This document shows positions 27,049 through 36,038 of a stretch of 64,000 nt of DNA, in pieces. The translations under genes and the position numbers were made by a program. Positions within the stretch are counted from its first letter, which is position 1. Each line of letters begins with the position of its first letter. Origin of the DNA: Falsihalocynthiibacter halioticoli (GTDB lineage Bacteria; Pseudomonadota; Alphaproteobacteria; Rhodobacterales; Rhodobacteraceae); contig NZ_JAOYFC010000004.1 in the NCBI RefSeq assembly GCF_025802015.1, positions 1 through 64,000 on the forward strand. The letters are read 5' to 3'. The notes beneath the pieces are model-generated. The model was given only the letters and a program-made list of their open reading frames with translations. It did no database searches and was not told the origin of the DNA.

Positions 27049-28497
27049 TCAAACTTTGACATTGTTCTTGGCCAAGCCATGATAGAACAGGCCGCCAAGA
27101 ATGGCACCAATGACCCAAGCATACCCCGAAAGGAACGACAACCAAGGCACCCAGACAGTGGCAACCGAGAAGATGGCCGCCAAGCCAAAAGCCTTGACCG
27201 CGGCGTTATTCCATCCGTTCTGGTAATGGTATGTGCCACCGTCCAAGTTGTAGAGGTCTTCAACATTCAGGTGTTCTTTCCGATGCCAATAGTAGTCAAC
27301 GATCATTATCCCGAAGATTGGCGCCAGCGTTGCGCCTAGGGTGTTGACGAAGCCGCTGATCCCGAACTGGCTGATGAAGCTGTTCCAGAAACCACCGATA
27401 ACAAGCGCAAAGATTGATGTGATAAGACCCGCATTCCGAAAGCTGATCTTCTTGGGCGCCAGATTGCAGATGCCGTTAACAGCCGGAATGAAATTTGCCA
27501 CTAGGTTGATGCCGACAGTAGCGGCAAAAAAGGTGATGGCCGCGATCACGCCCAGAAGCACACTGTCGGTGCGCTCGACGATTTCGGTCGGGTTAATGAT
27601 TGCTTCACCGTAGACCACCGCCGCACCACCGGTTGTCATCAGCGCCAGTGCCGAGAACAGGATCATATTCAGGGGTAGACCCGCGAGGTTGCCCTTGATC
27701 ATTGCCGGCTTGTCTTTTGCATACCGCGAGAAGTCGCTGAAATTGATCATCACCGCAGCAAAATAGGCCACCATCGTGCCGACAATGGCAATGAAACCCT
27801 TAAGTTCGGTCCAGAATGTTCCCTCGGGATTGGCGAAGATCGTTAAGGTTGCTTCCAGAAGCTGCCCGTCAGAACGTTGCCAAAGCACGATCACGAGGCC
27901 AATCATCACGAGATAGACAAAGGGACCAGCTATATTGAGGAAGGTTTCCACCCAACCCATGCCGCGCCAGAATATGAAGATGTGGAAGGCCCAAACGATC
28001 AGGAAAGAGAGCCAGTCGATACCTGTGAGACCCATGATTTGAGCGCCGCCCGCTTCGGCGCCGGTGATCGTCCGGATCAAAAGGGCAAGTGCCGTCGAGG
28101 CGAAGTAAACCTGTACCCCGTACCAGAAAACGGCGACCGTCGCCCTGAGGATGGCCGGCAGGTTTGACCCAGCGGTGCCAAGGCTGGCACGAGCGAAAAC
28201 TGGGTAGGGAATGCCGTACTTCTCGCCCGCGGCACCGGACAGGTTCACCATCCACATCACAAACAATCCGGCAACGACCAGCGCCGCAAATGCAGTCCAG
28301 CCGCCAACGCCGTAGGAAATGAACAGCGATGCCACAAGTGAATAGCCGAACAGCGACTGCACATCATTTGCCCAAATATTGAAGATGGCGAACCACCCCC
28401 AGTTTTTTTCATCAGCGCCGACAGGGTTGAGCGTGTGCGTGCTGTCCCCCGAGAGCGTGTCGCCATGAGTGACGCGCATGTCATCTGTTGAAGCCAT
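27049..28497 (-). CDS. NCS1-family nucleobase:cation symporter
   Basis: A 482-residue transporter from ATG 28497, chosen for the AGGAG seven bases upstream. About twelve hydrophobic helices. Family landmarks are FAIFNIWANDVQSLFGYSL in helix 1, the GEKYGIPYPVFARASLG loop, NFSDFSRYAKDK and a late FGIMIVDYYWHRK. NCS1 proteins import cytosine, purines, allantoin, hydantoins or related compounds with a cation; the substrate is not evident. It is divergent from a GntR-type regulator gene, which probably controls it. Confidence 0.88.
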   Translation of the reverse strand: MASTDDMRVTHGDTLSGDSTHTLNPVGADEKNWGWFAIFNIWANDVQSLFGYSLVASLFISYGVGGWTAFAALVVAGLFVMWMVNLSGAAGEKYGIPYPVFARASLGTAGSNLPAILRATVAVFWYGVQVYFASTALALLIRTITGAEAGGAQIMGLTGIDWLSFLIVWAFHIFIFWRGMGWVETFLNIAGPFVYLVMIGLVIVLWQRSDGQLLEATLTIFANPEGTFWTELKGFIAIVGTMVAYFAAVMINFSDFSRYAKDKPAMIKGNLAGLPLNMILFSALALMTTGGAAVVYGEAIINPTEIVERTDSVLLGVIAAITFFAATVGINLVANFIPAVNGICNLAPKKISFRNAGLITSIFALVIGGFWNSFISQFGISGFVNTLGATLAPIFGIMIVDYYWHRKEHLNVEDLYNLDGGTYHYQNGWNNAAVKAFGLAAIFSVATVWVPWLSFLSGYAWVIGAILGGLFYHGLAKNNVKV

Positions 28498-28636
28498 TTT
28501 TTTCTCCTGAGTCCGCTGAATGAGCGGCGATTGGATTTTCTGCAGAACCTCGTGCGAAGTTGTGCTTGTAGCTAACATTTTAGGTGGTAGTTTAGCAGTC
28601 ATGCTATAAAAAAGAACAGGCAGGACTTTATTGATT

Positions 28637-28653
28637 TTCAAGATAGTCTTGAA
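28637..28653 (+). promoter_or_regulatory. candidate operator, perfect 7-3-7 inverted repeat
   Basis: TTCAAGA-TAG-TCTTGAA is a perfect inverted repeat located just upstream of the GGGAGG ribosome binding site of the GntR/FCD gene and 140 bases from the divergent transporter start. Size and position suit a dimeric winged-helix regulator acting on its own gene and possibly on the transporter. Confidence 0.5.
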
Positions 28654-28666
28654 CGGGAGGTGAGAT

Positions 28667-29323
28667 ATGGAACAGCCACGCGATGGTCAGCTTTTGGCAC
28701 ATCAGGCGCAACTGGCTCTTTGGGAGGCACTTCGGGACGGTAGATTGCGTGATGGACAGTTTCTTTCCATGGCGCAACTTGTCGGACTTCTTGACTTTCC
28801 CATCGCCGCCATTCGCGAAGCGGTGAAGCAAGCCAGTGCGCAGGGATTGCTGTCTGCGTTGCCCAAACGCGGAATTCAGGTGATGGAGGCTCACCCAGAA
28901 GCGATCCGTGAATGTCTCGATTTTAGGATGGCGCTAGACCAAGAAGGTGCGCGGCGCCGAATTCGGATCGGCAACCTTGAAGGCCTGGATGCGTTGCGAG
29001 AGCGCCACGAGGGCATGCGGAATACGGCAGAAACGGATGCGGCGAAAGACCTGCCAACCCAAGCTATTAAGGTCGATTTGTCGCTTCATGACTATCTTGC
29101 CGAAGGTCTTCGCAATTCTCATCTGACGGCGGCTTATGCCGCAAATCGGATGCGCATGGCAATTATCCAGAACTCGCGCCCGTTTCTGCAGGACCGAATC
29201 TTTTCCGCAATGGAAGAGCACCTTGCGATTATTGATGCTATTGAAAATCGCGACGTCGAAACTGCGATAGATGCAATCCAGTATCATTGCGATCAGACGC
29301 TCCGTTGGTGGGGCATAACTTGA
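28667..29323 (+). CDS. GntR family regulator, FCD subfamily
   Basis: A 218-residue protein. The N-terminal winged helix-turn-helix (about residues 10-75) includes LSMAQLVGLLDFPIAAIREAV as helices 2 and 3 and LPKRGIQVME as the wing. The C-terminal helical region (from about residue 80) contains RMALDQEGARR, LHDYLAEG and EEHLAIIDAIENRD, matching FCD ligand-binding domains. GGGAGGTGAGAT precedes the ATG. Divergent from the NCS1 gene, with a perfect inverted repeat in between; a nucleobase-like ligand is an inference from that position. Confidence 0.85.
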   Translation: MEQPRDGQLLAHQAQLALWEALRDGRLRDGQFLSMAQLVGLLDFPIAAIREAVKQASAQGLLSALPKRGIQVMEAHPEAIRECLDFRMALDQEGARRRIRIGNLEGLDALRERHEGMRNTAETDAAKDLPTQAIKVDLSLHDYLAEGLRNSHLTAAYAANRMRMAIIQNSRPFLQDRIFSAMEEHLAIIDAIENRDVETAIDAIQYHCDQTLRWWGIT

Positions 29324-29778
29324 ACTTCAAGGTACTTCCAACACCTAATGGATATTCGCGCTCAATTTGCACAGAAAACCGTCATTTGATTGGAAGTAAC
29401 GAATGTGTACTTCGTGCACGCGGCTGCCGTTGAGAAGTTTCAAATGGTGCCGATGTGATAAATGTCGCTTTGTGGACCACGACCGCAGCATTTCTGTGGC
29501 CTGGCAGATGTCGTCGATGGGCCGTTCTTGTAAGAGTTGCTGCGCCCGTTTTGCGGATCTGTTGCGAGCGATCCAATGGCAGGTGCGAGCCTTCGGCACC
29601 AATTTTGGCAATGCAGCGAATGTCACCTGTCACGGTAGTGGCAATAAACGTTCAGCAGGCTCTTGAGTTATGAGGGGGGGTGTGGATGCACAAAATGAGG
29701 ATTTTTGCAGGAGCGCTAAAAAAAGAGGTTCTTTGGGTAAGGCGCATTTGTTACGAACACATTAAAATGGAAAGATAA
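29324..29778. other. non-coding region containing repeat A copy 3
   Basis: About 455 bases between two plus-strand genes. Contains repeat A copy 3 at 29534-29590. A run of G at about 29674-29679 and an AAAAAAGAGG stretch near 29718 are noted. No gene recognised. Confidence 0.5.
29534..29590 (+). repeat. dispersed repeat A, copy 3
   Basis: More diverged copy of the 155-216 / 9779-9841 repeat. It keeps GCGCCCGTTTTGCGGATCTG and TTGCGAGCGATCCAATGGCA in the same order and spacing. Confidence 0.5.
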
Positions 29779-30501
29779 ATGCTAAATCAACACACTCTTG
29801 ACTCTTTCATGAATACTTTCATGGGCTACGGCGATTTCAATGCCGACACTTGGTTCATTGGTATGGAAGAAGGTGGTGGTAATAGCCTTGAGGATGTCCA
29901 GACCCGCATAGGCACATGGGCGGAGCGTGGAGGACGCATCCTTGAGGACTGCGCAGAGTATCATCAAGCGATTGGAGACGGTCATTTATTCACCCCTCCA
30001 GTGCGTACCGCACAACGCACATGGGATTGGCTTATGCGGGCACAACTCCTATCCGAGGGTAAGGCGCATGACATTGCTGCATCAAAAGTGATGCAGGTTG
30101 AGCGTTGGTTGCGTAGCGGGTCTAAAACTTGCGGGATTGAATTGTTGCCGCTTCCTTCACCCAAGACAAGCGTTTGGCACTACAACCAATTCTCAAACGA
30201 TCCAATCCTACAAAATCGGGCCAGCTATAAAGCTGCGATGCTGCCAACGCGGATCACTGCTATCAAAAATGCTATTGATGCACACAAGCCGCGTAACGTG
30301 GTGTTTTACAGCAAACAATATCGGGCTTATTGGAAACAGATTGCGGGTAAGGATTTTGTCGAAGTTGACGGCCTGCGCATCACGCAGTCCGGCGGCACTT
30401 CTTTTATTTGCACCATACATCCAACGGCGCAAATAAAAGGTGTCGGCAAAAAAATTGCCTACTGGGAAAACATCGGTATGCGGCTGGCGGGCGCAGAATA
30501 G
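29779..30501 (+). CDS. possible uracil-DNA-glycosylase-fold protein
   Basis: A 240-residue soluble protein. Near the N-terminus it reads GYGDFNADTWFIGMEEGGG, which resembles motif 1 of the UDG superfamily (a hydrophobic strand ending in IG.EPG). Later come KPRNVVFYSKQYRAYW, a strand-helix unit in the right place, and FICTIHPTA near residue 215, which could be the C-terminal H-P/H-S motif. No iron-sulfur cysteine set is present. The activity is unproven and the link rests on motif pattern only. Alone on its strand, AT-richer than later genes. Confidence 0.5.
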   Translation: MLNQHTLDSFMNTFMGYGDFNADTWFIGMEEGGGNSLEDVQTRIGTWAERGGRILEDCAEYHQAIGDGHLFTPPVRTAQRTWDWLMRAQLLSEGKAHDIAASKVMQVERWLRSGSKTCGIELLPLPSPKTSVWHYNQFSNDPILQNRASYKAAMLPTRITAIKNAIDAHKPRNVVFYSKQYRAYWKQIAGKDFVEVDGLRITQSGGTSFICTIHPTAQIKGVGKKIAYWENIGMRLAGAE

Positions 30502-30600
30502 AAACTTGGTGTCCGCAAAACCCTCATCCAAAAACGACCCTTAGTTGACACCCAGGAAAGCAGCCATTTGCGCAGTCGCATCGAAGGTCCGCTTTGACAC

Positions 30601-30705
30601 GCTTAGTCGACCTTCTCTCTAAGAAAACGCTGCATGAAGATCGAACGACCGGTCTGGTTAAGTTGCACTGCACAAACGCGTCTTTGATGAAAGGCATGTT
30701 TGGCC
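30601..30705 (+). repeat. dispersed repeat C, copy 2
   Basis: Counterpart of 24604-24720. The most conserved part is CGTCTTTGATGAAAGGCA (identical) and ACCGGTCTGGTTAAG against GCCGGTCTGGTGAGG. Confidence 0.65.
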
Positions 30706-30827
30706 TTGAGAGTAACATCTCACAGAAATCAGAAGACTATGAGGCTGTTCGGCAGCTAAGACACCAATTTGACCTATGGCGCGGATCGACAATCCCGCGC
30801 TTCTTGGTGGGGGTTCGAATATGAGAC

Positions 30828-30857
30828 AAAACCTAGGGCAATTTTGCTAGGTTTTTT
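30828..30857 (+). terminator. intrinsic terminator without an adjacent gene
   Basis: AAAACCTAG (30828-30836) pairs with CTAGGTTTT (30847-30855) around a ten-base loop and runs into a T tract to 30857. The nearest upstream gene ends 327 bases before it, so it may belong to a lost gene or small RNA. Confidence 0.6.
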
Positions 30858-30980
30858 GAAGAAGAACTTTTCATAGTCTTCGGCGGTAAGGCTTGATGTG
30901 CCAAGGCTGCCGCTTTTGGCGTTTAAGACTTGGCAGGCGGTTATTGATCGAACCACTATGCCCTCGGTATTGGTAGGGAC

Positions 30981-31787
30981 ATGGCAATGAATTCTAAAAC
31001 ATCGGATGAGAACGGACGCCTTTGGGGTGCGCGCGCATCAGACTGGGCCAATTACCAAGAGCGCGTACACGAAGCAGTCTACAAAGCCGTTCTAGATGCG
31101 GCAGATATCAAAGCAGGCACCCGTTTCTTAGACGTGGGCTGCGGCGCAGGATTGACCGTGAATCTGGCAGTCGCTCGTGGTGCCGAGGCTACCGGCTTGG
31201 ATGCAGCGGATGATTTGTTGAAGATTGCCGCTGTTCGCACGCCAACAGCGGCTTTCCATTTGGGCGATCTCGAAGCCCTTCCATTTGGTGACGGGGAATT
31301 CGATGTAGTTTCCGGAATTAACTCCTTTCAATATGCAGGAAATCCGGTTTCAGCTCTGTCTGAAGCAAAGCGCGTCGCCGGCGAGAATGGGAAGATTGTG
31401 GTTGTTACATGGGGCGAGCCGCAGGGTATGGGCGCGGCAAAGCTTATCGGAGCACTCAAACCCCTGATGCCACCTCCTCCGCCCGGAACGCCAGGCCCCT
31501 TTGCGCTATCTGATGAAAGCGCGCTTCGCGCGTTCGCCGAGCAAGCGGGGCTCAAGGCGGTTGAGATTTTCGATATCGACTGCCCGTTTGAGTATCCCAA
31601 CATTGAAACAGCGGTACGAGGTTTGAGTTCGGCAGGTGTCGCGGTCAAAGTGATGGAGATTGCGGGGGAAAAAGCCGTTGAAGAGGCTTATCGAAATGCC
31701 TTATCCGAGTTCCAAGCACCCGACGGAAGCATCCGTGTCGGTGCCGTATTCCGCTGTCTTATTGCAAAGTCAGCATCTGAAATATGA
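30981..31787 (+). CDS. class I SAM-dependent methyltransferase (UbiE-like)
   Basis: A 268-residue soluble protein with the methyltransferase fold: FLDVGCGAGLTVNLAVARG (motif I), GLDAADDLL, LGDLEALPFGDGEFDVVSG, then KRVAGENGKIVVVTWGEP. A proline run (PPPPPGTPGPF) follows in the linker before the C-terminal cap. Substrate cannot be inferred. Start 30981 or ATG 30987; GGTAGGGAC upstream fits the second better. It is a single gene. Confidence 0.83.
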   Translation: MAMNSKTSDENGRLWGARASDWANYQERVHEAVYKAVLDAADIKAGTRFLDVGCGAGLTVNLAVARGAEATGLDAADDLLKIAAVRTPTAAFHLGDLEALPFGDGEFDVVSGINSFQYAGNPVSALSEAKRVAGENGKIVVVTWGEPQGMGAAKLIGALKPLMPPPPPGTPGPFALSDESALRAFAEQAGLKAVEIFDIDCPFEYPNIETAVRGLSSAGVAVKVMEIAGEKAVEEAYRNALSEFQAPDGSIRVGAVFRCLIAKSASEI

Positions 31788-32556
31788 AAAAACCTATACT
31801 TTTTTGTCAGCATAAATTCGATGGGCTTTAGTACCACAGTTCCATCAAAGAAGTCCTTGAAGTTGTCGCGGCGGATTGGCAATTCGTCTGCTCTCTGACG
31901 TTTCAGCAATCAATATTGCACTGTGCATTGCATTCCGGTTCAGGCAAGTAGAACCCCCGCACCGTTTGCTTTGATGAAGGTCGGCGCTGGGCTATCCTCG
32001 GCGGAGGTAATATTCGAGAACAGCTCTATGCTAAGTAAACTCCAACGGCGGTAACGAAACCAAATTATCGTATGCGTCAAAGTGCTCAAATGACTTCTGT
32101 CTGCGATTTCAGTAGAGCCGTGTACCTTCATCTGATGTGTGATCATCCTCGACCTCTTGACGCGTTTGATCCCGGTCAACAGTGGATATCACACATTCAG
32201 CAAGTGTCGGAGCCGACTTCCTTTCGGGCCAGTGATCAGGGTGCCACATACGAGACTGGATGAGTGTTGTTTCCCCTGACGCGGTGGAAGGCTTCATTGG
32301 CGTGCCAGCGATGAACATTTATTTCGGCGGGGCGCTCCTAAGCTTTCCTTGAAAATCTTTGCTAATCGCTCCGAGTGCGGTTTCCCTCTAAGGTGCAAAA
32401 GTCTTGTGAAGGAAACGTGATCTAGGTCGCACGGCTCTGTATGCGCGAATACCCCTTTGGACGTCCGCATAGAGCCTCGACAGTAAAAACCGCGGGCGAT
32501 CTGGAAGTTCTGTTTGGCGAAACCAAAGCGTTTCGTGAAGCTTGAAACTAAAGCTC
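31788..32556. other. non-coding region with a possible gene remnant
   Basis: About 770 bases between a methyltransferase gene and the 3' end of the beta-barrel gene. The only protein-like stretch is the minus-strand frame at 32109-32318, listed separately. The rest has no recognised feature. Confidence 0.45.
32109..32318 (-). pseudogene. possible flavin-nucleotide-binding (PNPOx-like) C-terminal remnant
   Basis: The frame reads TTLIQSRMWHPDHWPERKSA, then PTLAECVISTVDRDQT and DEGTRLY. This resembles the end of PNPOx-fold flavin-nucleotide-binding proteins, which often have a ..MW.P..WP.R...PTLAE.. stretch and end near RLY. The N-terminal flavin-binding part is not found upstream. Low confidence, based on recall of the pattern. 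Confidence 0.25.
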
Positions 32557-33411
32557 CTATTTCGGGAACATAAAGGTCATTGTAAACCGCGCGCCCCAGC
32601 CCTCTGGCCCTGTGGGCGTAGATTCAGCCCAATACCGTAACCCGCCTGAGAGGCTAACCGGTTGTTTTCCAAAATTCACTACTTTGGAAACGCCAAAATT
32701 GATCGGTACGGACCACTGATCCTCTGTCCAGTCATAGGTTGATTCTGTATTAAGGAAGGCACCCCAAGCATTTGGCCAAGTGTAGACGAGGAAGGGCTGC
32801 ATAAACGTTGAGCTGATTTCGGTTTCTCCACCTACGTCCCAGATATGGTTTGCCAGCGCGCCATAAGTCCAACCGCCGGAAATCCGCAGGGCCACACCCG
32901 TCGCGCCTAAACCCCATTCGCCAAGCCCAAACGGACCGTCATTCCAGCGCGATGTCGGAATAAGGACGACAGGACCCGCGCCCCAGATCCAACCACTTGA
33001 TGTGGGTGCTTTGGGCGAGAAAAAGAAACTTTGAACAACATCGCCAACCCCGAATTCGGATCCGGCACCGCTTGGAATGCCGTCTGTCAATTGCAGCGGA
33101 ACGATCGTACGCGAAATCAAATTCCAATCGTCGCTAAGGTCAAAGGGAATGACCGGCTGAACGTTCAAGGTCCAATTCGAACCGTCATCATTAGGCCCGT
33201 AGTTCTCGTTGTAGTTAAGCTGGAACGGCGCGCTAATAAGGGAAGCTACCGGATTCGAGAGTGTTTGGGCGAGCTCGCTAGCCGACTCTTCTTCAGCGGC
33301 CGCTCCTTGTGCGCCTAAAATGAGCGCGGCCATTGCTGCCAGTGCGGCACCCTGCTTTTGCGCCATGTATGAGCTGAGGATGCTTTTTGAAATACGTTTT
33401 AAATTTATCAT
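32557..33411 (-). CDS. outer-membrane beta-barrel protein, MetA-pathway-like
   Basis: A 284-residue protein with a signal peptide (ALAAMAALILGAQGAAA at about residues 22-38). The mature part alternates hydrophobic and polar residues with many Trp/Tyr/Gly (for example WGAGPVVLIPTSRW, WGLGATGVALRISGGW) and ends in a Phe/Met-rich strand, as in small porin-like barrels related to the phenol MetA-pathway family. GGGGGA precedes ATG 33411; ATG 33366 is the alternative start. It is divergent from the Tat-exported amidohydrolase gene and may take up or release its substrate. Confidence 0.72.
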   Translation of the reverse strand: MINLKRISKSILSSYMAQKQGAALAAMAALILGAQGAAAEEESASELAQTLSNPVASLISAPFQLNYNENYGPNDDGSNWTLNVQPVIPFDLSDDWNLISRTIVPLQLTDGIPSGAGSEFGVGDVVQSFFFSPKAPTSSGWIWGAGPVVLIPTSRWNDGPFGLGEWGLGATGVALRISGGWTYGALANHIWDVGGETEISSTFMQPFLVYTWPNAWGAFLNTESTYDWTEDQWSVPINFGVSKVVNFGKQPVSLSGGLRYWAESTPTGPEGWGARFTMTFMFPK

Positions 33412-33442
33412 ATATATGTTCCCCCACTAGGGTGAGTTTCTG

Positions 33443-33480
33443 CCCCGTAATTGCTCTCGGCTTAATTATCCTTGACGGGG
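33443..33480 (-). promoter_or_regulatory. candidate 5'-leader hairpin of the beta-barrel gene
   Basis: CCCCGT (33443-33448) and ACGGGG (33475-33480) are complementary and would close a hairpin in the mRNA leader about 30-70 bases before the start at 33411. No known riboswitch motif is recognised. Confidence 0.3.
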
Positions 33481-33715
33481 ATGGCTTCTTTCGAAAGCAT
33501 AATTCTAACACCAGCTTAACGCGATGAAGAGCTACCGCGTCAAGACAACATTTCGTTTACAATACGTTTAGAAAGTGGAATCTCAGTTCAAAGGAAATGA
33601 AATACTATTAACTGCCAACACATTAGGCGCGCGTTGATTGATACTGTGATCTCGTTTTCCACGCCGCATTCAAATTTCTAAGCCGTTATTTATACCAATT
33701 GCATTGGAGCCCCTC

Positions 33716-35617
33716 ATGTTTAAACAAGACCGCCGCTCATTTTTGAAATCGGCACTATTTGGAGCAACCTGCCTGACGCCAATTGGTCAATTCGCTTTTG
33801 CGCAGAGTTCATCGCTGACTGACATCGGCGCGGCTATGGGAGTCGTTGATCAGGTTACCATCTACACCGCGCGCGAAATCGTCACGTTGGACCCCGATCA
33901 ACCATCGGCGAGCGCAGTGGCGGTTGTGAATGGCCGCATTCTTGGGGTGGGTGACGTCGAAACCCTGACCGAGGCGCTGGCCGATCAGCCATATGAAATC
34001 GATGAAACCTTTGCAGATAAGGTGATCGTGCCGGGCTTCATCGCGCAGCACGACCATCCGGTGTTGGCTGGCCTATGTATGTCCTCCGAAATCCTTTCGA
34101 TCGAAGATTGGGTGCTGCCCGCGGGTACTGTTCCTGCGGTGAAAGACAAAGCAGATTTTCTGACCCGCTTGAAGAGTGCCAGCGAGGCAATCGAAGACCC
34201 GGATGAGCCGCTTCTGACGTGGGGGTATCACAGCTATTTCTATGGAAAACTGACACGCGAAGATCTGGATGGTGTGAGCGAAACCCGCCCGATCATCGTT
34301 TTTGCCCGCTCCTGTCATGAGTTTACGCTCAATAGCGTCGCACTTGAAAAAGGTGGCGTTGATGAGGAATTGCTGTCCGGTTGGTCGCAATCTGCGCAGA
34401 ACCAGTCCAACCTCGAAGAAGGGCATTTCTGGGAGCAAGGCGTTTTCGCAATTTTGCCAAGCATCGCGCCATTGGTGTTCAATCCCGAAAAATTCGTCGC
34501 GGGTTTGGAGCTGATGCGCGACTACATGCATGCCAAGGGCGTGACCTTCGGAAACGAACCGGGCGGGATCCTTTCAAAAGACGTCCAAGACATGGTGAAT
34601 TCCGTCATGTCGGCGCCGTCAATGCCGTTCCGATGGACCTTTATGGCAGATGCAAAGAGCCTGATTGCCAAATACGACGATGACGCGACTGTTATTTCCG
34701 AAACGGAGAAGCTGGCCTCTTGGTACGGCGGCATGACTTCACTTGCAGAAGGCAGCGCCAAGCTCTTTGCTGACGGCGCAATTTACTCGCTGGCAATGCA
34801 ACTGCGTGATCCGCTGCTGGATGATCAGGGGCATGGCGGCGTCTGGATGATGGACGAAGACAAGTTCCTGCGCGGGTTTCAGGTTTATTGGGACGCGGGC
34901 TATCAGATTCATATTCACGTCAACGGCGATGCGGGCCTCGACAGGGTACTAAATGCGCTTGAAGTCAACATGCGTCGGAACCCGCGGTTTGATCACCGCA
35001 CCGTAATCGTGCATTTCGCAGTCAGCGATTCAGATCAAATCCCTCGCATCAAAGAACTTGGCGCTATCGTGAGCGCCAACCCTTATTATGTGCGGGCGCT
35101 CTCGGACAAATATGGCGAAGTGGGCCTTGGCCCGCAGCGCGCGGATTCCATGGTGCGCCTTGGTGATTTGGAAGAGGCAGGAATTCCTTATTCGCTGCAT
35201 TCTGATATGCCCATGGCACCGGGCGATCCGCTATTCTTGATGTGGTGCGCGGTCAATCGGGTCACTTTCTCTGGCCGGGTTGCCGATGCGGACCAGCGGG
35301 CATCACGCGAGAAAGCCCTCAGAGGTGTAACGCTAGACGCGGCCTATTCCCATCGCATGGAAGACGAGCTTGGCAGCATTCAAGCCGGTAAGCGCGCCAA
35401 TATGACGATCCTTGAAGAGAACCCTTTGACCGTAGACGCCATGAAGATCAAAGATATCAAGGTTTGGGGAACAGTGATGGAAGGTACCAAACTCAAAGTG
35501 GGCTATCAGGCACAAGAGGACGCCTTCCTTGCTCCAAATATTTCAACCGAGGCTCAAACGCGGGTAGCGCGCGCGGCACTCAACCATGCACTGTCTGTGG
35601 TTCACAGCCACCTCTAA
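33716..35617 (+). CDS. Tat-exported metal-dependent amidohydrolase (YtcJ-like)
   Basis: A 633-residue protein of amidohydrolase family 3 (related to N-substituted formamide deformylase). GGAG six bases before ATG 33716 fixes the start. The twin-arginine signal is QDRRSFLKSALFG, with a FAFA cleavage region. The barrel's first metal site reads IAQHDHP (His112, His114) where relatives have GFxDxHxH. Later landmarks are HIHVNGDAGLDRVLNAL, VIVHFAVSDSDQIPRI, SLHSDMPMAPGDPL and the C-terminal QAGKRANMTILEENPL. Export implies hydrolysis of an external amide or formamide. A divergent beta-barrel gene lies upstream. Confidence 0.85.
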   Translation: MFKQDRRSFLKSALFGATCLTPIGQFAFAQSSSLTDIGAAMGVVDQVTIYTAREIVTLDPDQPSASAVAVVNGRILGVGDVETLTEALADQPYEIDETFADKVIVPGFIAQHDHPVLAGLCMSSEILSIEDWVLPAGTVPAVKDKADFLTRLKSASEAIEDPDEPLLTWGYHSYFYGKLTREDLDGVSETRPIIVFARSCHEFTLNSVALEKGGVDEELLSGWSQSAQNQSNLEEGHFWEQGVFAILPSIAPLVFNPEKFVAGLELMRDYMHAKGVTFGNEPGGILSKDVQDMVNSVMSAPSMPFRWTFMADAKSLIAKYDDDATVISETEKLASWYGGMTSLAEGSAKLFADGAIYSLAMQLRDPLLDDQGHGGVWMMDEDKFLRGFQVYWDAGYQIHIHVNGDAGLDRVLNALEVNMRRNPRFDHRTVIVHFAVSDSDQIPRIKELGAIVSANPYYVRALSDKYGEVGLGPQRADSMVRLGDLEEAGIPYSLHSDMPMAPGDPLFLMWCAVNRVTFSGRVADADQRASREKALRGVTLDAAYSHRMEDELGSIQAGKRANMTILEENPLTVDAMKIKDIKVWGTVMEGTKLKVGYQAQEDAFLAPNISTEAQTRVARAALNHALSVVHSHL

Positions 35618-36038
35618 ATGATTATCGCGCTCGTGGGCTGAATTTTAGCCATGATTTCGAAGCGATCGCGTGATACTGGAATTATTTTGAACTATTTGAA
35701 GAGGTTGAGCGACAATTTGCTGCATTTCCCCCGCGTCACAGTCATTGACGCTATAATCAGAACCTGCAAAACTTCGACTCGCCGCTTCTATTTCGAATGC
35801 GGCTAGAACAACCAGAAATAGCGAGAAAGGATCAATTGAAAGATCATTGAAATCCGGCACTTGCTACGCTGAATTTCAGGCATATGTGCATGATGTACGA
35901 TGCGCCAGTCTCTCTGTTGGTTCTGGTCGTCGTTCGTCCTGATAACGCTGATGATGGTCACCCAACCACCTCACCTCTCGCAAACATTATGAAGTGTAAT
36001 TCTTCAACAGAGCCGAATTCATCAAACCAGAGGTCAAC
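35618..36038. other. intergenic region, no gene seen
   Basis: About 420 bases between two Tat-substrate genes. No terminator hairpin stands out and no frame has a known domain. It probably holds the promoter of the serine hydrolase gene. Confidence 0.5.

Larger units (their letters stand above)
30502..30980. other. non-coding region with repeat C copy and orphan terminator
   Basis: About 480 bases. It holds repeat C copy 2 (30601-30705) and an intrinsic terminator at 30828-30857, both listed separately. The sequence just before the terminator (GTGGGGGTTCGAAT at about 30808) looks like a tRNA T-arm, but no complete tRNA can be folded upstream. Confidence 0.5.

Noticed and set aside
30800..30830. 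tRNA gene suggested by GGGGGTTCGAAT
   Set aside because: No acceptor stem, D-arm or anticodon arm can be formed from the upstream sequence.
31688..31909. 73-residue minus-strand frame overlapping the methyltransferase end
   Set aside because: Overlaps a well-supported gene, lacks domain and start signal.
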